This document shows positions 26,930-36,176 of a DNA stretch of 64,000 nucleotides, in pieces. Both the position numbers and the translations under genes were made by a program. The DNA comes from Actibacterium sp. GTDB lineage: Bacteria; Pseudomonadota; Alphaproteobacteria; Rhodobacterales; Rhodobacteraceae. Location: the NCBI GenBank assembly GCA_016278325.1, contig JADQCB010000004.1, positions 62,001 to 126,000 of the forward strand. Reading direction: 5' to 3'. The stretch's first letter is position 1. Every line of letters begins with the position of its first letter. The notes below the pieces were generated by a model. The model saw only the letters and a program-made list of their open reading frames with translations, did no database searches and had not been told where the DNA came from.

Positions 26930-28108
26930 ATGACCGAGGCTCAGACGAAGATCCTTGCCGATCGCAGGCTTGCCAAACCGCAGGCGATTGCCGATCTCGT
27001 CAAGATGGCGGCCGCGCGCGGCAAGATCGGGGCGTCGCGTATTTTCCGCGAGATGATCCGGCTGGGGATGCGTCGCAACGGCGTTTCGCAACATGAATAT
27101 TTCGACTGCCAGCTTTACCGCGATGACCTGTCAATCGAGGAAAAGAAGCAGTTTCTTGGCGAAATGGGCAGCTATCGGCTGAACCTGAAGCTCTCGCCGC
27201 CGGGCCTGACACGGATGCGCGGTTTTCTGAACGACAAGATCGCCCACACCGCGCTCTGGCAACGCTGGGGGATCGCGACCACGGAAACCCAGGCGGTGTT
27301 CACCCCTGATCGCTGGCTTGGTCCGATCCGTGTCTTGCGGGACAGGAACGCGATACTGGACTTTCTGATGCAGGACGCGGTTTTTCCGATATTCGGCAAG
27401 CCGGTTACGGGTCAACAGGCGCTTGGCTCGGTCTGTATCGACGCGGTCGATGCCCCGGCCGGAACCGCGCGGCTGGCCGATGGGCGAAGCATTTCGATTT
27501 CGGATCTGGCGGACGAGATCCTGCGCGACTTTCCCGAGGGATACATGTTTCAGTCGGCCGTGAAACAGCACCCCGAGGTTTCGAAGATCGCCGGGCGCGC
27601 GCTGAGTTGCGTGCGGTTCGTCACGGTCATTCAGGACCGCGCCCCGGAGGTTCTGTATGCAAGCTGGAAAATCGCCTCGCCCTCGGCGATGGCGGATAAT
27701 TTCTGGCAGGAAGGCAGCATGCTGTCGCGGGTGGATCCCGACTCGGGGGTGGTGCAGAACTGTGTGCGTGGCAAGGGGCCCGAGGCCCAGCAGATCGAAA
27801 CGCATCCCGTTTCCGGCGCGCGGATCGTCGGCTACCAGCTTCCCGATTGGCAGGCGGCCCGGCAGCTTGTGCTTGATGCCCATGCCATCTTTCCGGTCAA
27901 CGGCTGCCTTGGCTGGGATGTCGGGATCGGTGCGCAAGGGCCTGTTCTGATCGAATGCAATGACAATCCCGGTGCCGAGTTCTATCAACTGGTGTCCGGT
28001 CGGGGCATCATGAACGACGATGTCAGGCCGATCCTTGACAGGGTCATCGCACGCAACCGGAAAATCCTAATGGACAAGCGAAGCCGCCTTTACAAAATCG
28101 ATACCTGA
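26930..28108 (+). CDS. sugar-transfer-associated ATP-grasp domain protein
   Basis: A 392-residue protein resembling the ATP-grasp_ST family (PF14397 type), whose members are linked to exopolysaccharide or peptide ligase clusters. The core runs from about residue 100 (FLNDKIAHTALWQRWGIAT) to the metal/ATP-binding end near 345 (LIECNDNPGAEFYQL). No signal peptide or membrane helix is seen. ATG 26930 follows GGAGCAGGA. It sits between the argH group and lysA with its own upstream region, so it seems inserted into a biosynthetic neighbourhood. The ligase substrate is unknown; linkage to amino acid metabolism is inference from position only. Confidence 0.75.
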   Translation: MTEAQTKILADRRLAKPQAIADLVKMAAARGKIGASRIFREMIRLGMRRNGVSQHEYFDCQLYRDDLSIEEKKQFLGEMGSYRLNLKLSPPGLTRMRGFLNDKIAHTALWQRWGIATTETQAVFTPDRWLGPIRVLRDRNAILDFLMQDAVFPIFGKPVTGQQALGSVCIDAVDAPAGTARLADGRSISISDLADEILRDFPEGYMFQSAVKQHPEVSKIAGRALSCVRFVTVIQDRAPEVLYASWKIASPSAMADNFWQEGSMLSRVDPDSGVVQNCVRGKGPEAQQIETHPVSGARIVGYQLPDWQAARQLVLDAHAIFPVNGCLGWDVGIGAQGPVLIECNDNPGAEFYQLVSGRGIMNDDVRPILDRVIARNRKILMDKRSRLYKIDT

Positions 28109-28146
28109 GACTTGCAAACCGCGACGCTTCTGCTAACTGCGCGCGG

Positions 28147-29412
28147 ATGGATCATTTCCTGTATCGCGACGGTGTCCTTCATGCAGAGGATGTGCCGGTT
28201 CCGCGGATCGCCGCGGCGGTCGGCACCCCGTTCTATTGCTATTCCGCGGCCACGCTGACCCGGCATTTCCGGCTGTTCGACGAGGCGTTGGCGGGAACCG
28301 ATCACCTGGTCTGCTATGCGATGAAGGCCAATTCGAACCAGGCGGTGCTGCGGCTGATGGCGGGTCTCGGTGCCGGTGTCGACGTGGTGTCGGGCGGGGA
28401 ATATGCGCGCGCCATCGCCGCGGGCTTTCCGGGCGACCGGATCGTGTTTTCGGGCGTCGGCAAGACACGCGCCGAGATGCGCGCCGCTTTGCAGGGCGGC
28501 ATCCGCCAGTTCAACCTGGAATCCGAACCCGAGATGCACGTGCTGAACGAGGTGGCGCAGTCGCTGGGCATGGTTGCCCCGGTCACGGTTCGGGTGAACC
28601 CCGACGTTGACGCCAGGACGCATGAGAAGATCGCCACCGGAAAGGCCGAGAACAAGTTCGGCATTCCGATCGCCCGCGCCCGTGCGGTCTTTGCCGAGGC
28701 CGCCGCCCTGCCGGGGCTGAAGGTCGTGGGCATCGACGTGCATATCGGCAGCCAGCTGACCGACCTGGACCCGTTTCGACAGGCCTATCGCAAGGTCGCC
28801 GGGCTGGCCGAGGCGTTGCGCGCCGACGGGCACCGGATCGACCGGCTGGATCTTGGCGGCGGGCTGGGCATCCCCTATGAACGCGCGAACACGGCGCCGC
28901 CGCTGCCGCTGGACTATGGCGCGATGATCAAGCAGGAACTTGGCGAGCTGGGCTGCGAGATCGAGATCGAGCCGGGCCGCCTGATCGCGGGCAATGCCGG
29001 GATTCTCGTCTCGGAAGTGATCTATGTGAAAAACGGCGAAGGGCGGGATTTCGCGATTCTGGACGCGGCGATGAATGATCTTCTGCGCCCGGCGATGTAT
29101 GGCGCCTATCATGACATCGTGCCCGTGGCCGAACCTGGCCCCGGCATCGATCGCCACCGCTATGACGTGGTCGGCCCGGTCTGTGAAACCGGCGACACCT
29201 TCGCGCGGCAGCGCGATCTGCCGCCGCTTGCCGCGGGCGACCTGGTCGCGTTCCGCTCGGCGGGGGCCTATGGCGCGGTGATGGCGTCGGAATACAATAC
29301 CCGCCCACTGATCCCCGAGATCATGGTGAAAGACGATCAATTCGCTGTCATTCGTCCGCGGCCGAGCTTTGACGAGATCATAAATCGCGATACCATTCCG
29401 CGATGGCTCTGA
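28147..29412 (+). CDS. lysA: diaminopimelate decarboxylase
   Basis: A PLP enzyme that decarboxylates meso-diaminopimelate to L-lysine, the last lysine step. It has 421 residues. The PLP lysine is K60 in YAMKANSN; HIGSQ, the GGGLG phosphate loop and EPGR follow. The substrate cysteine is in PVCETGD. It lies 38 bp after the ATP-grasp gene and 36 bp before the DUF4175 gene. In relatives lysA commonly sits near argH. Confidence 0.97.
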   Translation: MDHFLYRDGVLHAEDVPVPRIAAAVGTPFYCYSAATLTRHFRLFDEALAGTDHLVCYAMKANSNQAVLRLMAGLGAGVDVVSGGEYARAIAAGFPGDRIVFSGVGKTRAEMRAALQGGIRQFNLESEPEMHVLNEVAQSLGMVAPVTVRVNPDVDARTHEKIATGKAENKFGIPIARARAVFAEAAALPGLKVVGIDVHIGSQLTDLDPFRQAYRKVAGLAEALRADGHRIDRLDLGGGLGIPYERANTAPPLPLDYGAMIKQELGELGCEIEIEPGRLIAGNAGILVSEVIYVKNGEGRDFAILDAAMNDLLRPAMYGAYHDIVPVAEPGPGIDRHRYDVVGPVCETGDTFARQRDLPPLAAGDLVAFRSAGAYGAVMASEYNTRPLIPEIMVKDDQFAVIRPRPSFDEIINRDTIPRWL

Positions 29413-29448
29413 CCGGCAATTCCGCGCGGTGGGGCTGCGGGATGGCCG

Positions 29449-32031
29449 ATGCGCGAAATCGAAACGACCCGTGACGAGGCGCTGAAGGCGCTGATCTGGC
29501 CGCTGCGGTTGACGCGGCTGGGGATGGTGGGCGAGCGGGCGACCCGCGCCTTCTGGCCGTTCTGGTCGGTGATCTTGCTGATCCTGGCTGGGCTGGCCTT
29601 CGGACTGCACGACATGCTATCGCGCGCGGGCCTTTGGGTCGCGCTGGCCTGTGCCATGCTGGCCGTGCTTTGGGCGCTTGTCTTCGGGATACGCGCGTTC
29701 CGCTGGCCGGGACTGGCCGAGGCGGCCGAACGGCTTGATCACACGCTGCCGGGGCGCCCGATCGCGGCCTTGTCGGATCGCCAGGCCATCGGAACCGGCG
29801 ATTCCGCCTCCGAGGCGGTCTGGCGCGCGCATGTCGCGCGTATGGCGCGCCATGTGCAAGGGGTGCGTCCGGCCCCTGCCGATCTGCGCGTTTCGCGGCG
29901 CGACCCTTACGGGCTGCGCTATGTCGCGGTGATCGCATTCGTTGCCGCGCTGGCCTTCGGGTCGCTGTGGCGGGTGGCAGAGCTGCCCGGCGCGGCCACC
30001 GGTGGCGGGGCGGCCCTGGCCGCGGGTCCGGCCTGGGAAGGGTGGATAGAGCCGCCGGCCTATACCGGCAAGCCCGGCCTCTATCTCAACGATATTGCCG
30101 CCGGGTCGCTGAGCGTGCCCAGGGACAGCCGGGTGACGCTGCGCCTTTACGGTGAGGTCGGCGCGCTGTCGATCGCGCAAACCGTGTCCGGCGAGCCGGT
30201 GCGGCAGGGCGGTGCGGAGGGGCCCGCCGCGCATGGCTTCGAGATCACGCAGCCCGGCAAGATCGCCATAGAGGGGCCCGGGGGGCGCGCTTGGCAGATC
30301 GCGATCAGCCCCGATGCGCCGCCCGTGGTCGCCTTCGAAGGGGCGATCCAGCGGCAGGCCGATGGCACGATGCGCCAGGGGTTCACCGCGCGCGACGATT
30401 ACGGCGTCGAGGATGGCGCGGTCACGATAACGCTTGACGAGACCCGACTGGATCGGCGCCACGGCCTTGCCGCGGCCCCCGAACCGCGCGAACCGATCGT
30501 GCTGGACCTGCCGATGCCGATCACCGGCGACCGCCGCGATTTCAGCGAGAGCATTGTCGAAAACCTGTCGAAGCACCCCTGGGTCGGGCTTCCGGTCGAG
30601 ATGACGATCACCGCGCGCGACGCGCTGGGACAGCAGGGGCAATCGGCCCCGCTGGCCGTGGCGCTGCCGGGGCGGCGGTTCTTCGACCCCTTGGCCAGTG
30701 CCATCGTCGAACAGCGCCGCGACCTGCTATGGACGCGACAAAACGGCCGGCGCGTGGCGCAGATCCTGCGCGCGATCAGCTATCAGCCCGACGGGCTGTT
30801 CCGCGACATGTCGGATTATCTGAAGCTGCGGGTGGCGATACGCGAACTTGAAGCCGGGATTGCCGCGGGGCTGAGCGTCGATGCCCGCGACCGGGTGGCC
30901 GAGGGGCTGTGGAATATCGCCGTATCGATCGAAGAGGGAGATCTTTCCAGCGCGCTGGAGCGGCTGCGCCGCGCACAGGACCGCCTGTCAGAGGCGATGC
31001 GCAAGGGCGCCTCGGATGACGAGATCGCCGCCCTCATGGAAGAGATGCGCCAGGCGATGCAGGATTACATGCGCCAGCTGGCCCAGGAACAGCAGGAGCA
31101 AGGCAACCAGCAGGCGCAGAACCCACAGGACATGCAGCAGATCACCGGCGCGCAGCTGCAACAGATGCTCGACCGGATGCAGGAACTGATGGAACAGGGC
31201 CGCATGGCCGAGGCGCGGCAGTTGCTCGATCAACTCAACCAGATGATGCAGAACATGCAGGTCACCCAGGGGCCGGGGCAGCAGCAGAGCCCGGGCCAGC
31301 AGTCGATGGAGGGGTTGGCCGAAACCCTGCGTGACCAGCAAGGGCTGAGCGATCAGGCCTTCCGCGATCTTCAGGAACAGTTCAACGGCGGCGCGCAGGC
31401 CGGCCGGAGTGGCGAGAACGAGGGCCGGAACGGCGGTGCCGGTCGCGGCCAGAGCCACGAGGGCCAGCAGGGCGAAGGCGAAGGGCAGCAGGGGGGCGAT
31501 CCGGGCGCGCGGGGGCGGCAGCCGGGACAGCCCGGGCAAAGCCTGGCCGAACGCCAGCAAGCCCTGCGCGAGGAATTGCGCCGCCAGCAACAAGGTCTGC
31601 CGGGGCTGGGCGGCGAGCGAGGCGAGGCCACGCGCGAGGCGCTGGATCGCGCCGGCCGGGCCATGGACCGGGCCGAACGCGCATTGCGCGACGATGACCT
31701 GCCCGGCGCGCTGGACAACCAGTCCGAGGCGATGGAGGCGCTGCGCGAGGGGATGCGCAGCCTGGGCGAGGCGCTGGCGCAACAACAGCAGCAGCAGGGA
31801 AGCCAGGGCCTGGCCATGGGCCAGGGCAACCCCGAGGGCACGCAGCGCGACCCGCTGGGCCGCGAAAGCGGCGCGCAGGGGGCGGTCGGATCGGACGGGA
31901 ACATGCTGGGCGGCGAGGACACCCGGGATCGGGCGCAGGAATTGCTCGACGAGCTGCGCCGCCGCTCGTCAGACCGGACCCGCCCGGAGCTGGAACTGGA
32001 CTATCTGCGCCGGCTGCTCGAACGGTTCTGA
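29449..32031 (+). CDS. TIGR02302/DUF4175 membrane protein with Q/G-rich low-complexity region
   Basis: An 860-residue protein. Two hydrophobic segments lie near 36-56 and 62-80, and a third near 158-176. A long extracytoplasmic part follows, including PPVVAFEGAIQRQADGTMRQGFTARDDYGV. From about residue 525 to 810 it is extremely rich in Gln, Met, Gly and Glu, with helical runs such as QQMLDRMQELMEQGRMAEARQLLDQLNQMMQNMQ. This matches the alphaproteobacterial low-complexity family TIGR02302 (DUF4175). The gene is intact, with no frame break. Its role is unknown; an envelope function is inferred. Confidence 0.85.
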   Translation: MREIETTRDEALKALIWPLRLTRLGMVGERATRAFWPFWSVILLILAGLAFGLHDMLSRAGLWVALACAMLAVLWALVFGIRAFRWPGLAEAAERLDHTLPGRPIAALSDRQAIGTGDSASEAVWRAHVARMARHVQGVRPAPADLRVSRRDPYGLRYVAVIAFVAALAFGSLWRVAELPGAATGGGAALAAGPAWEGWIEPPAYTGKPGLYLNDIAAGSLSVPRDSRVTLRLYGEVGALSIAQTVSGEPVRQGGAEGPAAHGFEITQPGKIAIEGPGGRAWQIAISPDAPPVVAFEGAIQRQADGTMRQGFTARDDYGVEDGAVTITLDETRLDRRHGLAAAPEPREPIVLDLPMPITGDRRDFSESIVENLSKHPWVGLPVEMTITARDALGQQGQSAPLAVALPGRRFFDPLASAIVEQRRDLLWTRQNGRRVAQILRAISYQPDGLFRDMSDYLKLRVAIRELEAGIAAGLSVDARDRVAEGLWNIAVSIEEGDLSSALERLRRAQDRLSEAMRKGASDDEIAALMEEMRQAMQDYMRQLAQEQQEQGNQQAQNPQDMQQITGAQLQQMLDRMQELMEQGRMAEARQLLDQLNQMMQNMQVTQGPGQQQSPGQQSMEGLAETLRDQQGLSDQAFRDLQEQFNGGAQAGRSGENEGRNGGAGRGQSHEGQQGEGEGQQGGDPGARGRQPGQPGQSLAERQQALREELRRQQQGLPGLGGERGEATREALDRAGRAMDRAERALRDDDLPGALDNQSEAMEALREGMRSLGEALAQQQQQQGSQGLAMGQGNPEGTQRDPLGRESGAQGAVGSDGNMLGGEDTRDRAQELLDELRRRSSDRTRPELELDYLRRLLERF

Positions 32032-32125
32032 GCGCGGCGGAACGGCCGGCCGGCGCGCGGCACAGGGCAGAGCTTGCGTCGACGCCTCGAACCGGGATTT
32101 TTCCGCAATGACTGTGGCGCGCGGC

Positions 32126-32785
32126 CTATCGCGCGCCTTTGTTCCCGCCGGTCATCCGGCGCCAGGCCCGGCCGAGCCGGCCGCGCGCGGCATCCGTGCG
32201 CTCGCCCATCGAATCCCAGGACGCCTCGGCATCGTCGAAAAGCGGCTCAAGCGTGCGTTCGCGGAACTGTGCCCAGACCCGCCACAGGAAAACCGCCGCA
32301 GCGAACAGAAGCACGAGGATCACGATGCTGGTCCATGGAATCAGGCGCACATCGGGGCCGGCAACCGGCTGCACGCCGACAGCATTGGGATAGATCGTCA
32401 GGAACTCGCTGCGCCAGCCGTAATGCCGCACCGCGACCCATTCCGGATTTTCCGAGGTCGAGATCAGGTCGCTTGCCTCGGTCTGGAGATTGGAACTGTC
32501 CAGCTTGAAATAGGGCGGCCAGCCCCAGCCCGTATCCTCGTTGCGATAGACGATCGGTCTGCCGTTGGGGCGCACCGCGTTTATGAACCGTACGTCACGG
32601 TTGGTCGGTGCGCCGGCGGTGCCCACGTCGGGCGAAGCCCAGAAGATGGAATTTTCGCCGAAGTCGATGCGGCGCACCTCGGTGTTGACGATCCGGACGA
32701 TATCGCGCTGGGGCAGGGTGTAGTGCAGGAAAGAGAACACCAGCAGCCCGAGCAGCCCCAGGAATGTCCATTTCGCATAGCGCAT
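32126..32785 (-). CDS. DUF1523 family membrane protein
   Basis: A 219-residue protein with an N-terminal helix (about 5-22, KWTFLGLLGLLVFSFLHY) and a second helix near residues 150-168 (TSIVILVLLFAAAVFLW). Between them is a domain starting with LPQRDIVRIVNTEVRRID, typical of DUF1523. A charged C-terminal tail ends RRMTGGNKGAR. It follows the small membrane gene at 32796 by 10 bp on the same strand. Function unknown. Confidence 0.82.
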   Translation of the reverse strand: MRYAKWTFLGLLGLLVFSFLHYTLPQRDIVRIVNTEVRRIDFGENSIFWASPDVGTAGAPTNRDVRFINAVRPNGRPIVYRNEDTGWGWPPYFKLDSSNLQTEASDLISTSENPEWVAVRHYGWRSEFLTIYPNAVGVQPVAGPDVRLIPWTSIVILVLLFAAAVFLWRVWAQFRERTLEPLFDDAEASWDSMGERTDAARGRLGRAWRRMTGGNKGAR

Positions 32786-32795
32786 CGCGCGGACC

Positions 32796-33077
32796 TCACA
32801 TGAAATTCGTCACATAGACCAGAATGGCCACCGCGCAGATCGGCACGATATAGACACCCCAGATCAGCTTTCGCCGCAGCGAGTGTTCGTAGCTGCGCAT
32901 CCCCTCTTCGATATAGGCCACCCGGTCGGCGGGGTTAAGGGTGCCTTCGGCAATCTCTTCCTCGGCCAGGTTTTCCAGCTTCTCGCGCCGCACCGAACGG
33001 GAATAGAGCGAGACAAGCACATAGAGGACGCTCAGCCCGATCAGGCCGATGACAACGAGCCGGATCAAGGCCAGCAT
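32796..33077 (-). CDS. small two-helix membrane protein of unknown function
   Basis: A 93-residue protein. Helix one is residues 2-22 (LALIRLVVIGLIGLSVLYVLV) and helix two about 69-90 (LIWGVYIVPICAVAILVYV). Between them is a charged stretch with EKLENLAEEEIAEG and an arginine-rich region. The frame opens at 33137, but ATG 33077 has GGAGGT 6 bases upstream. It forms a likely two-gene operon with the DUF1523 gene downstream. Confidence 0.75.
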   Translation of the reverse strand: MLALIRLVVIGLIGLSVLYVLVSLYSRSVRREKLENLAEEEIAEGTLNPADRVAYIEEGMRSYEHSLRRKLIWGVYIVPICAVAILVYVTNFM

Positions 33078-33195
33078 TGCGCACCTCCGTTCGCGCCTCT
33101 TGCACCACAGTGCCGCCGACGCGGCGGGTTTGTCCACCCGGTTTGCAGATGCAATGGTGATTGCCGGCCGCCGCGAGCGTGGTTATGGTCCGCAC

Positions 33196-34488
33196 ATGAC
33201 AAATTCCGACGCTCTCGAAACCCGTCTGGCCGCCGAGATCACGGCGCGCCGGGACGATCTCGTGGCGCTGACACAGGCGCTGATCCGCATCCCCACGCTG
33301 AATCCGCCGGGCCGCAACTATCGGGAAATATGCGATTTTCTCTCGGACCGGTTAAGCGGCGCGGGCTTTTCCGTCGAATTGGTCCGGGCCGAGGGGGCGC
33401 GCGCCGATAGCGACCGCCACCCGCGCTGGAACATGGTTGCCCGGCGCGACGGCGCCCGACCCGGCGATTGCGTGCATTTCAACTCGCATCACGACGTGGT
33501 CGAGGTCGGGCACGGCTGGACGGTCGATCCCTTCGGCGGCGTGGTCCGCGACGGCCGTGTCTATGGCCGCGGCGCCTGCGACATGAAGGGCGGGCTGGCC
33601 GCGTCGATCGTCGCCGCCGAGGCGTTCATCGCCGCCTGCCCGGATTTCACCGGCGCGATCGAGATCAGCGCCACGGCGGACGAGGAATCCGGCGGCTATG
33701 GCGGCGTGGCCTATCTGGCCGAAAAGGGCTGGTTCGCGCCCGAGCGCGTGCAGCATGTGATCATCCCCGAGCCCTTGAACAAGGATCGGATCTGCCTGGG
33801 CCATCGCGGTGTCTGGTGGGCCGAGATCGAGACCAAGGGCCGGATCGCGCATGGCTCGATGCCGTTTCTCGGCGATTGCGCAGTGCGCCACATGGGGGCG
33901 GTCCTGGCGGAAATGGAAGAGGTCCTGTTTCCCCTGCTGGCCGGGCGCCACACCGACATGCCGGTGGTCCCCGAAGGGGCGCGCCAATCGACGCTCAACA
34001 TCAACGCGATCCATGGCGGCGAGCCGGAGCAGGAAGCGGGCTATACCGGGCTTCCGGCGCCCTGTGTGCCCGACCGCTGCCGCATCACCATCGACCGGCG
34101 GGTTCTGATCGAGGAGGATCCCGAAGAGGTCAAGGCCGAAATCGCGGCGATGATGGAGCGGGTCAAGGCCCGGCGCCCCGGCTTCGACTATGAAATCCGG
34201 GAACTTTTCGAGGTCCGGCCCACGATGACCGACCGCGAGGCGCCGGTGGTCCAAACGGTGGCCCGCGCGATCGAGAAGGTTCTGGCGCGGGCGCCGCAAT
34301 ATGTCGTATCGCCGGGCACTTACGATCAGAAACATATCGACCGCATCGGCCGGTTGAAGAACTGCATCGCCTATGGGCCCGGCATCCTGGACCTGGCGCA
34401 CCAGCCCGACGAATGGGTGGGAATCGACGACATGACCGACAGTGCGCGGGTGATGGCGCTGACCCTGGCGGAACTTCTGGCCGTTTAG
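33196..34488 (+). CDS. M20-family deacylase/peptidase (ArgE/DapE type)
   Basis: A 430-residue zinc hydrolase that removes acyl or aminoacyl groups. Metal-site motifs are visible: the first His in NSHHDVVEVG, DMKGG with the bridging Asp, and ADEESGG with catalytic and metal-binding glutamates. The lid domain contains HGSMPFLGDCAVRHM and STLNINAIHGG. It resembles ArgE/DapE and is followed by a peptide-type binding-protein gene 129 bp later, so it may process an imported acylated amino acid or dipeptide. The true substrate is unknown. Confidence 0.88.
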   Translation: MTNSDALETRLAAEITARRDDLVALTQALIRIPTLNPPGRNYREICDFLSDRLSGAGFSVELVRAEGARADSDRHPRWNMVARRDGARPGDCVHFNSHHDVVEVGHGWTVDPFGGVVRDGRVYGRGACDMKGGLAASIVAAEAFIAACPDFTGAIEISATADEESGGYGGVAYLAEKGWFAPERVQHVIIPEPLNKDRICLGHRGVWWAEIETKGRIAHGSMPFLGDCAVRHMGAVLAEMEEVLFPLLAGRHTDMPVVPEGARQSTLNINAIHGGEPEQEAGYTGLPAPCVPDRCRITIDRRVLIEEDPEEVKAEIAAMMERVKARRPGFDYEIRELFEVRPTMTDREAPVVQTVARAIEKVLARAPQYVVSPGTYDQKHIDRIGRLKNCIAYGPGILDLAHQPDEWVGIDDMTDSARVMALTLAELLAV

Positions 34489-34616
34489 ACGGACCCGGCG
34501 GGGCGAACGCAAGGAGCCAGGCCGTTTGCGCCGCTCGGGCCTTGCCTTCGCGTCCCAAGACGCGTTTGAATGGCGCCGATCCGCAGCTTGCGGGAGCACG
34601 AGGGAGAAAGATAACC

Positions 34617-36086
34617 ATGCGTATCATCCGAAACGCCGCCGCGGTGCTGGCCCTGTCGGTCACAACGGCGTTCGCCGCGCAGGACAGCATCACCATCGGG
34701 ATGGTGCTGGAGCCGCCGAACCTGGACCCCACGGCCGGTGCAGCGGCGGCGATCGACGAGGTGACCTATGCCAATATCTTCGAAGGGCTGACGCGTTTCG
34801 GCCCCGACGGCGCGATCAGGCCGGCGCTGGCCCGAAGCTGGGAGGTCAGCGCGGACGGCACGGTCTACACCTTTCACCTGGCCGAGGGGGTCACTTTTCA
34901 CGACGGGGCGGCGATGACCGCGCAGGACGTGGTCTTTTCGCTCGACCGGGCGCGCGCGCCGGACAGCAAGAATGCCCAGAAGTCGCTGTTTGCCGGGATC
35001 GAAAAGGTCGAGGCGGTCGATCCGCTGACGGTCCGGGTGACGCTGAGCGGCCCGGATGGCGCGTTTCCGTTCAAGATGGCCTGGGGCGATGCGGTGATCG
35101 TCGATCCGGCCTCGGCCGATACGCTGGCCACCAACCCGATCGGCACCGGCCCCTTCGAATTCGTCGAATGGGTCCAGGGCGACCGGGTGGAAATCGCCCG
35201 CAACCCGGATTACTGGGGCGAGGCGCCGGCGCTGGCCAGCGCGACGTTCAAGTTCATCTCGGATCCCAACGCCGCGTTCGCGGCGATGATGGCGGGCGAC
35301 GCTGACGCCTTTCCCAACTTCCCGGCGCCCGAGACGCTGGAACAATTCCGCGCCGATCCGCGCTTCGAGGTCATCGTCGGCTCGACCGAGGGCGAGACGA
35401 TTCTGGCGATGAACAACAAGATGCCGCCGCTGGATGACATCCGGGTGCGCGAGGCGATCGCCCATGCCGTCAACCGGCAGGACATCATCGACGGCGCGAT
35501 GTTCGGCTATGGCACGCCGATCGGCACGCATTTCGCGCCGCACAACCCCGATTACGTCGATCTGACCGGCCTGTCGGATTTCGACCCGGAAAAATCGCGC
35601 GCCCTGCTGGCAGAGGCCGGCCAGACCGACCTGAAGCTGCGGCTGGCGCTTCCGCCGCCCAGCTATGCCCGGCGCGGCGGGGAAATCATCGCCGCGCAGC
35701 TTCGCGATGTCGGCATCACGACCGAAATCACCAACATGGAATGGGCCCAGTGGCTGGAGCAGGTCTTCAAGGGCAAGGATTTCGATCTGACCATCGTCAG
35801 CCATACCGAGCCGATGGACATCAATATCTATGCGCGGCCGGATTATTACTTCCAGTATGGCAAGCCGGAATTCGTTGCCCTGATGGACAAGCTGAAACTG
35901 ACCACGGATCCCGACGCGCGCGCCGAGATCCTCAAGGCCGCGCAGCGGATGATTGCCGAGGATTACGTCAACGGTTACCTGTTCCAGCTGGCCAAGACCG
36001 GCGTGGCCAACGCGAAGATCGAGGGGCTGTGGGAAAATGCGCCGACCCAGGCCAACGACCTGACCGAAGTTCGCTGGAGCGAATAG
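34617..36086 (+). CDS. orphan ABC transporter substrate-binding protein, peptide family (SBP_bac_5)
   Basis: A 489-residue periplasmic binding protein. Signal peptide MRIIRNAAAVLALSVTTAFA is followed by the family-5 core: ARSWEVSADGTVYTFHLAEGVTFHDG and IGTGPFEFVEW, typical of DppA/OppA. ATG 34617 follows AGGGAGAAAG. No permease or ATPase gene lies beside it: upstream is the M20 hydrolase, downstream a convergent SDR. It must use a transporter encoded elsewhere or be a remnant of a larger locus. Confidence 0.9.
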   Translation: MRIIRNAAAVLALSVTTAFAAQDSITIGMVLEPPNLDPTAGAAAAIDEVTYANIFEGLTRFGPDGAIRPALARSWEVSADGTVYTFHLAEGVTFHDGAAMTAQDVVFSLDRARAPDSKNAQKSLFAGIEKVEAVDPLTVRVTLSGPDGAFPFKMAWGDAVIVDPASADTLATNPIGTGPFEFVEWVQGDRVEIARNPDYWGEAPALASATFKFISDPNAAFAAMMAGDADAFPNFPAPETLEQFRADPRFEVIVGSTEGETILAMNNKMPPLDDIRVREAIAHAVNRQDIIDGAMFGYGTPIGTHFAPHNPDYVDLTGLSDFDPEKSRALLAEAGQTDLKLRLALPPPSYARRGGEIIAAQLRDVGITTEITNMEWAQWLEQVFKGKDFDLTIVSHTEPMDINIYARPDYYFQYGKPEFVALMDKLKLTTDPDARAEILKAAQRMIAEDYVNGYLFQLAKTGVANAKIEGLWENAPTQANDLTEVRWSE

Positions 36087-36107
36087 CCAGCCTGTAATTC
36101 CTGCCCT

Positions 36108-36131
36108 GGCGCGCCCGGCGACGGGCGCGCC
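36108..36131. terminator. strong hairpin between convergent SBP and SDR genes
   Basis: GGCGCGCCCG (36108-36117) pairs exactly with CGGGCGCGCC (36122-36131) around a GCGA loop. A 10 bp all-GC stem 22 bases after the SBP stop is a good two-way terminator candidate despite lacking a T-tract. Confidence 0.6.
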
Positions 36132-36176
36132 TTGCCAATTCCGGAGGCCTGTCGGGTTCGGGCGTTTCGGCGCCTG

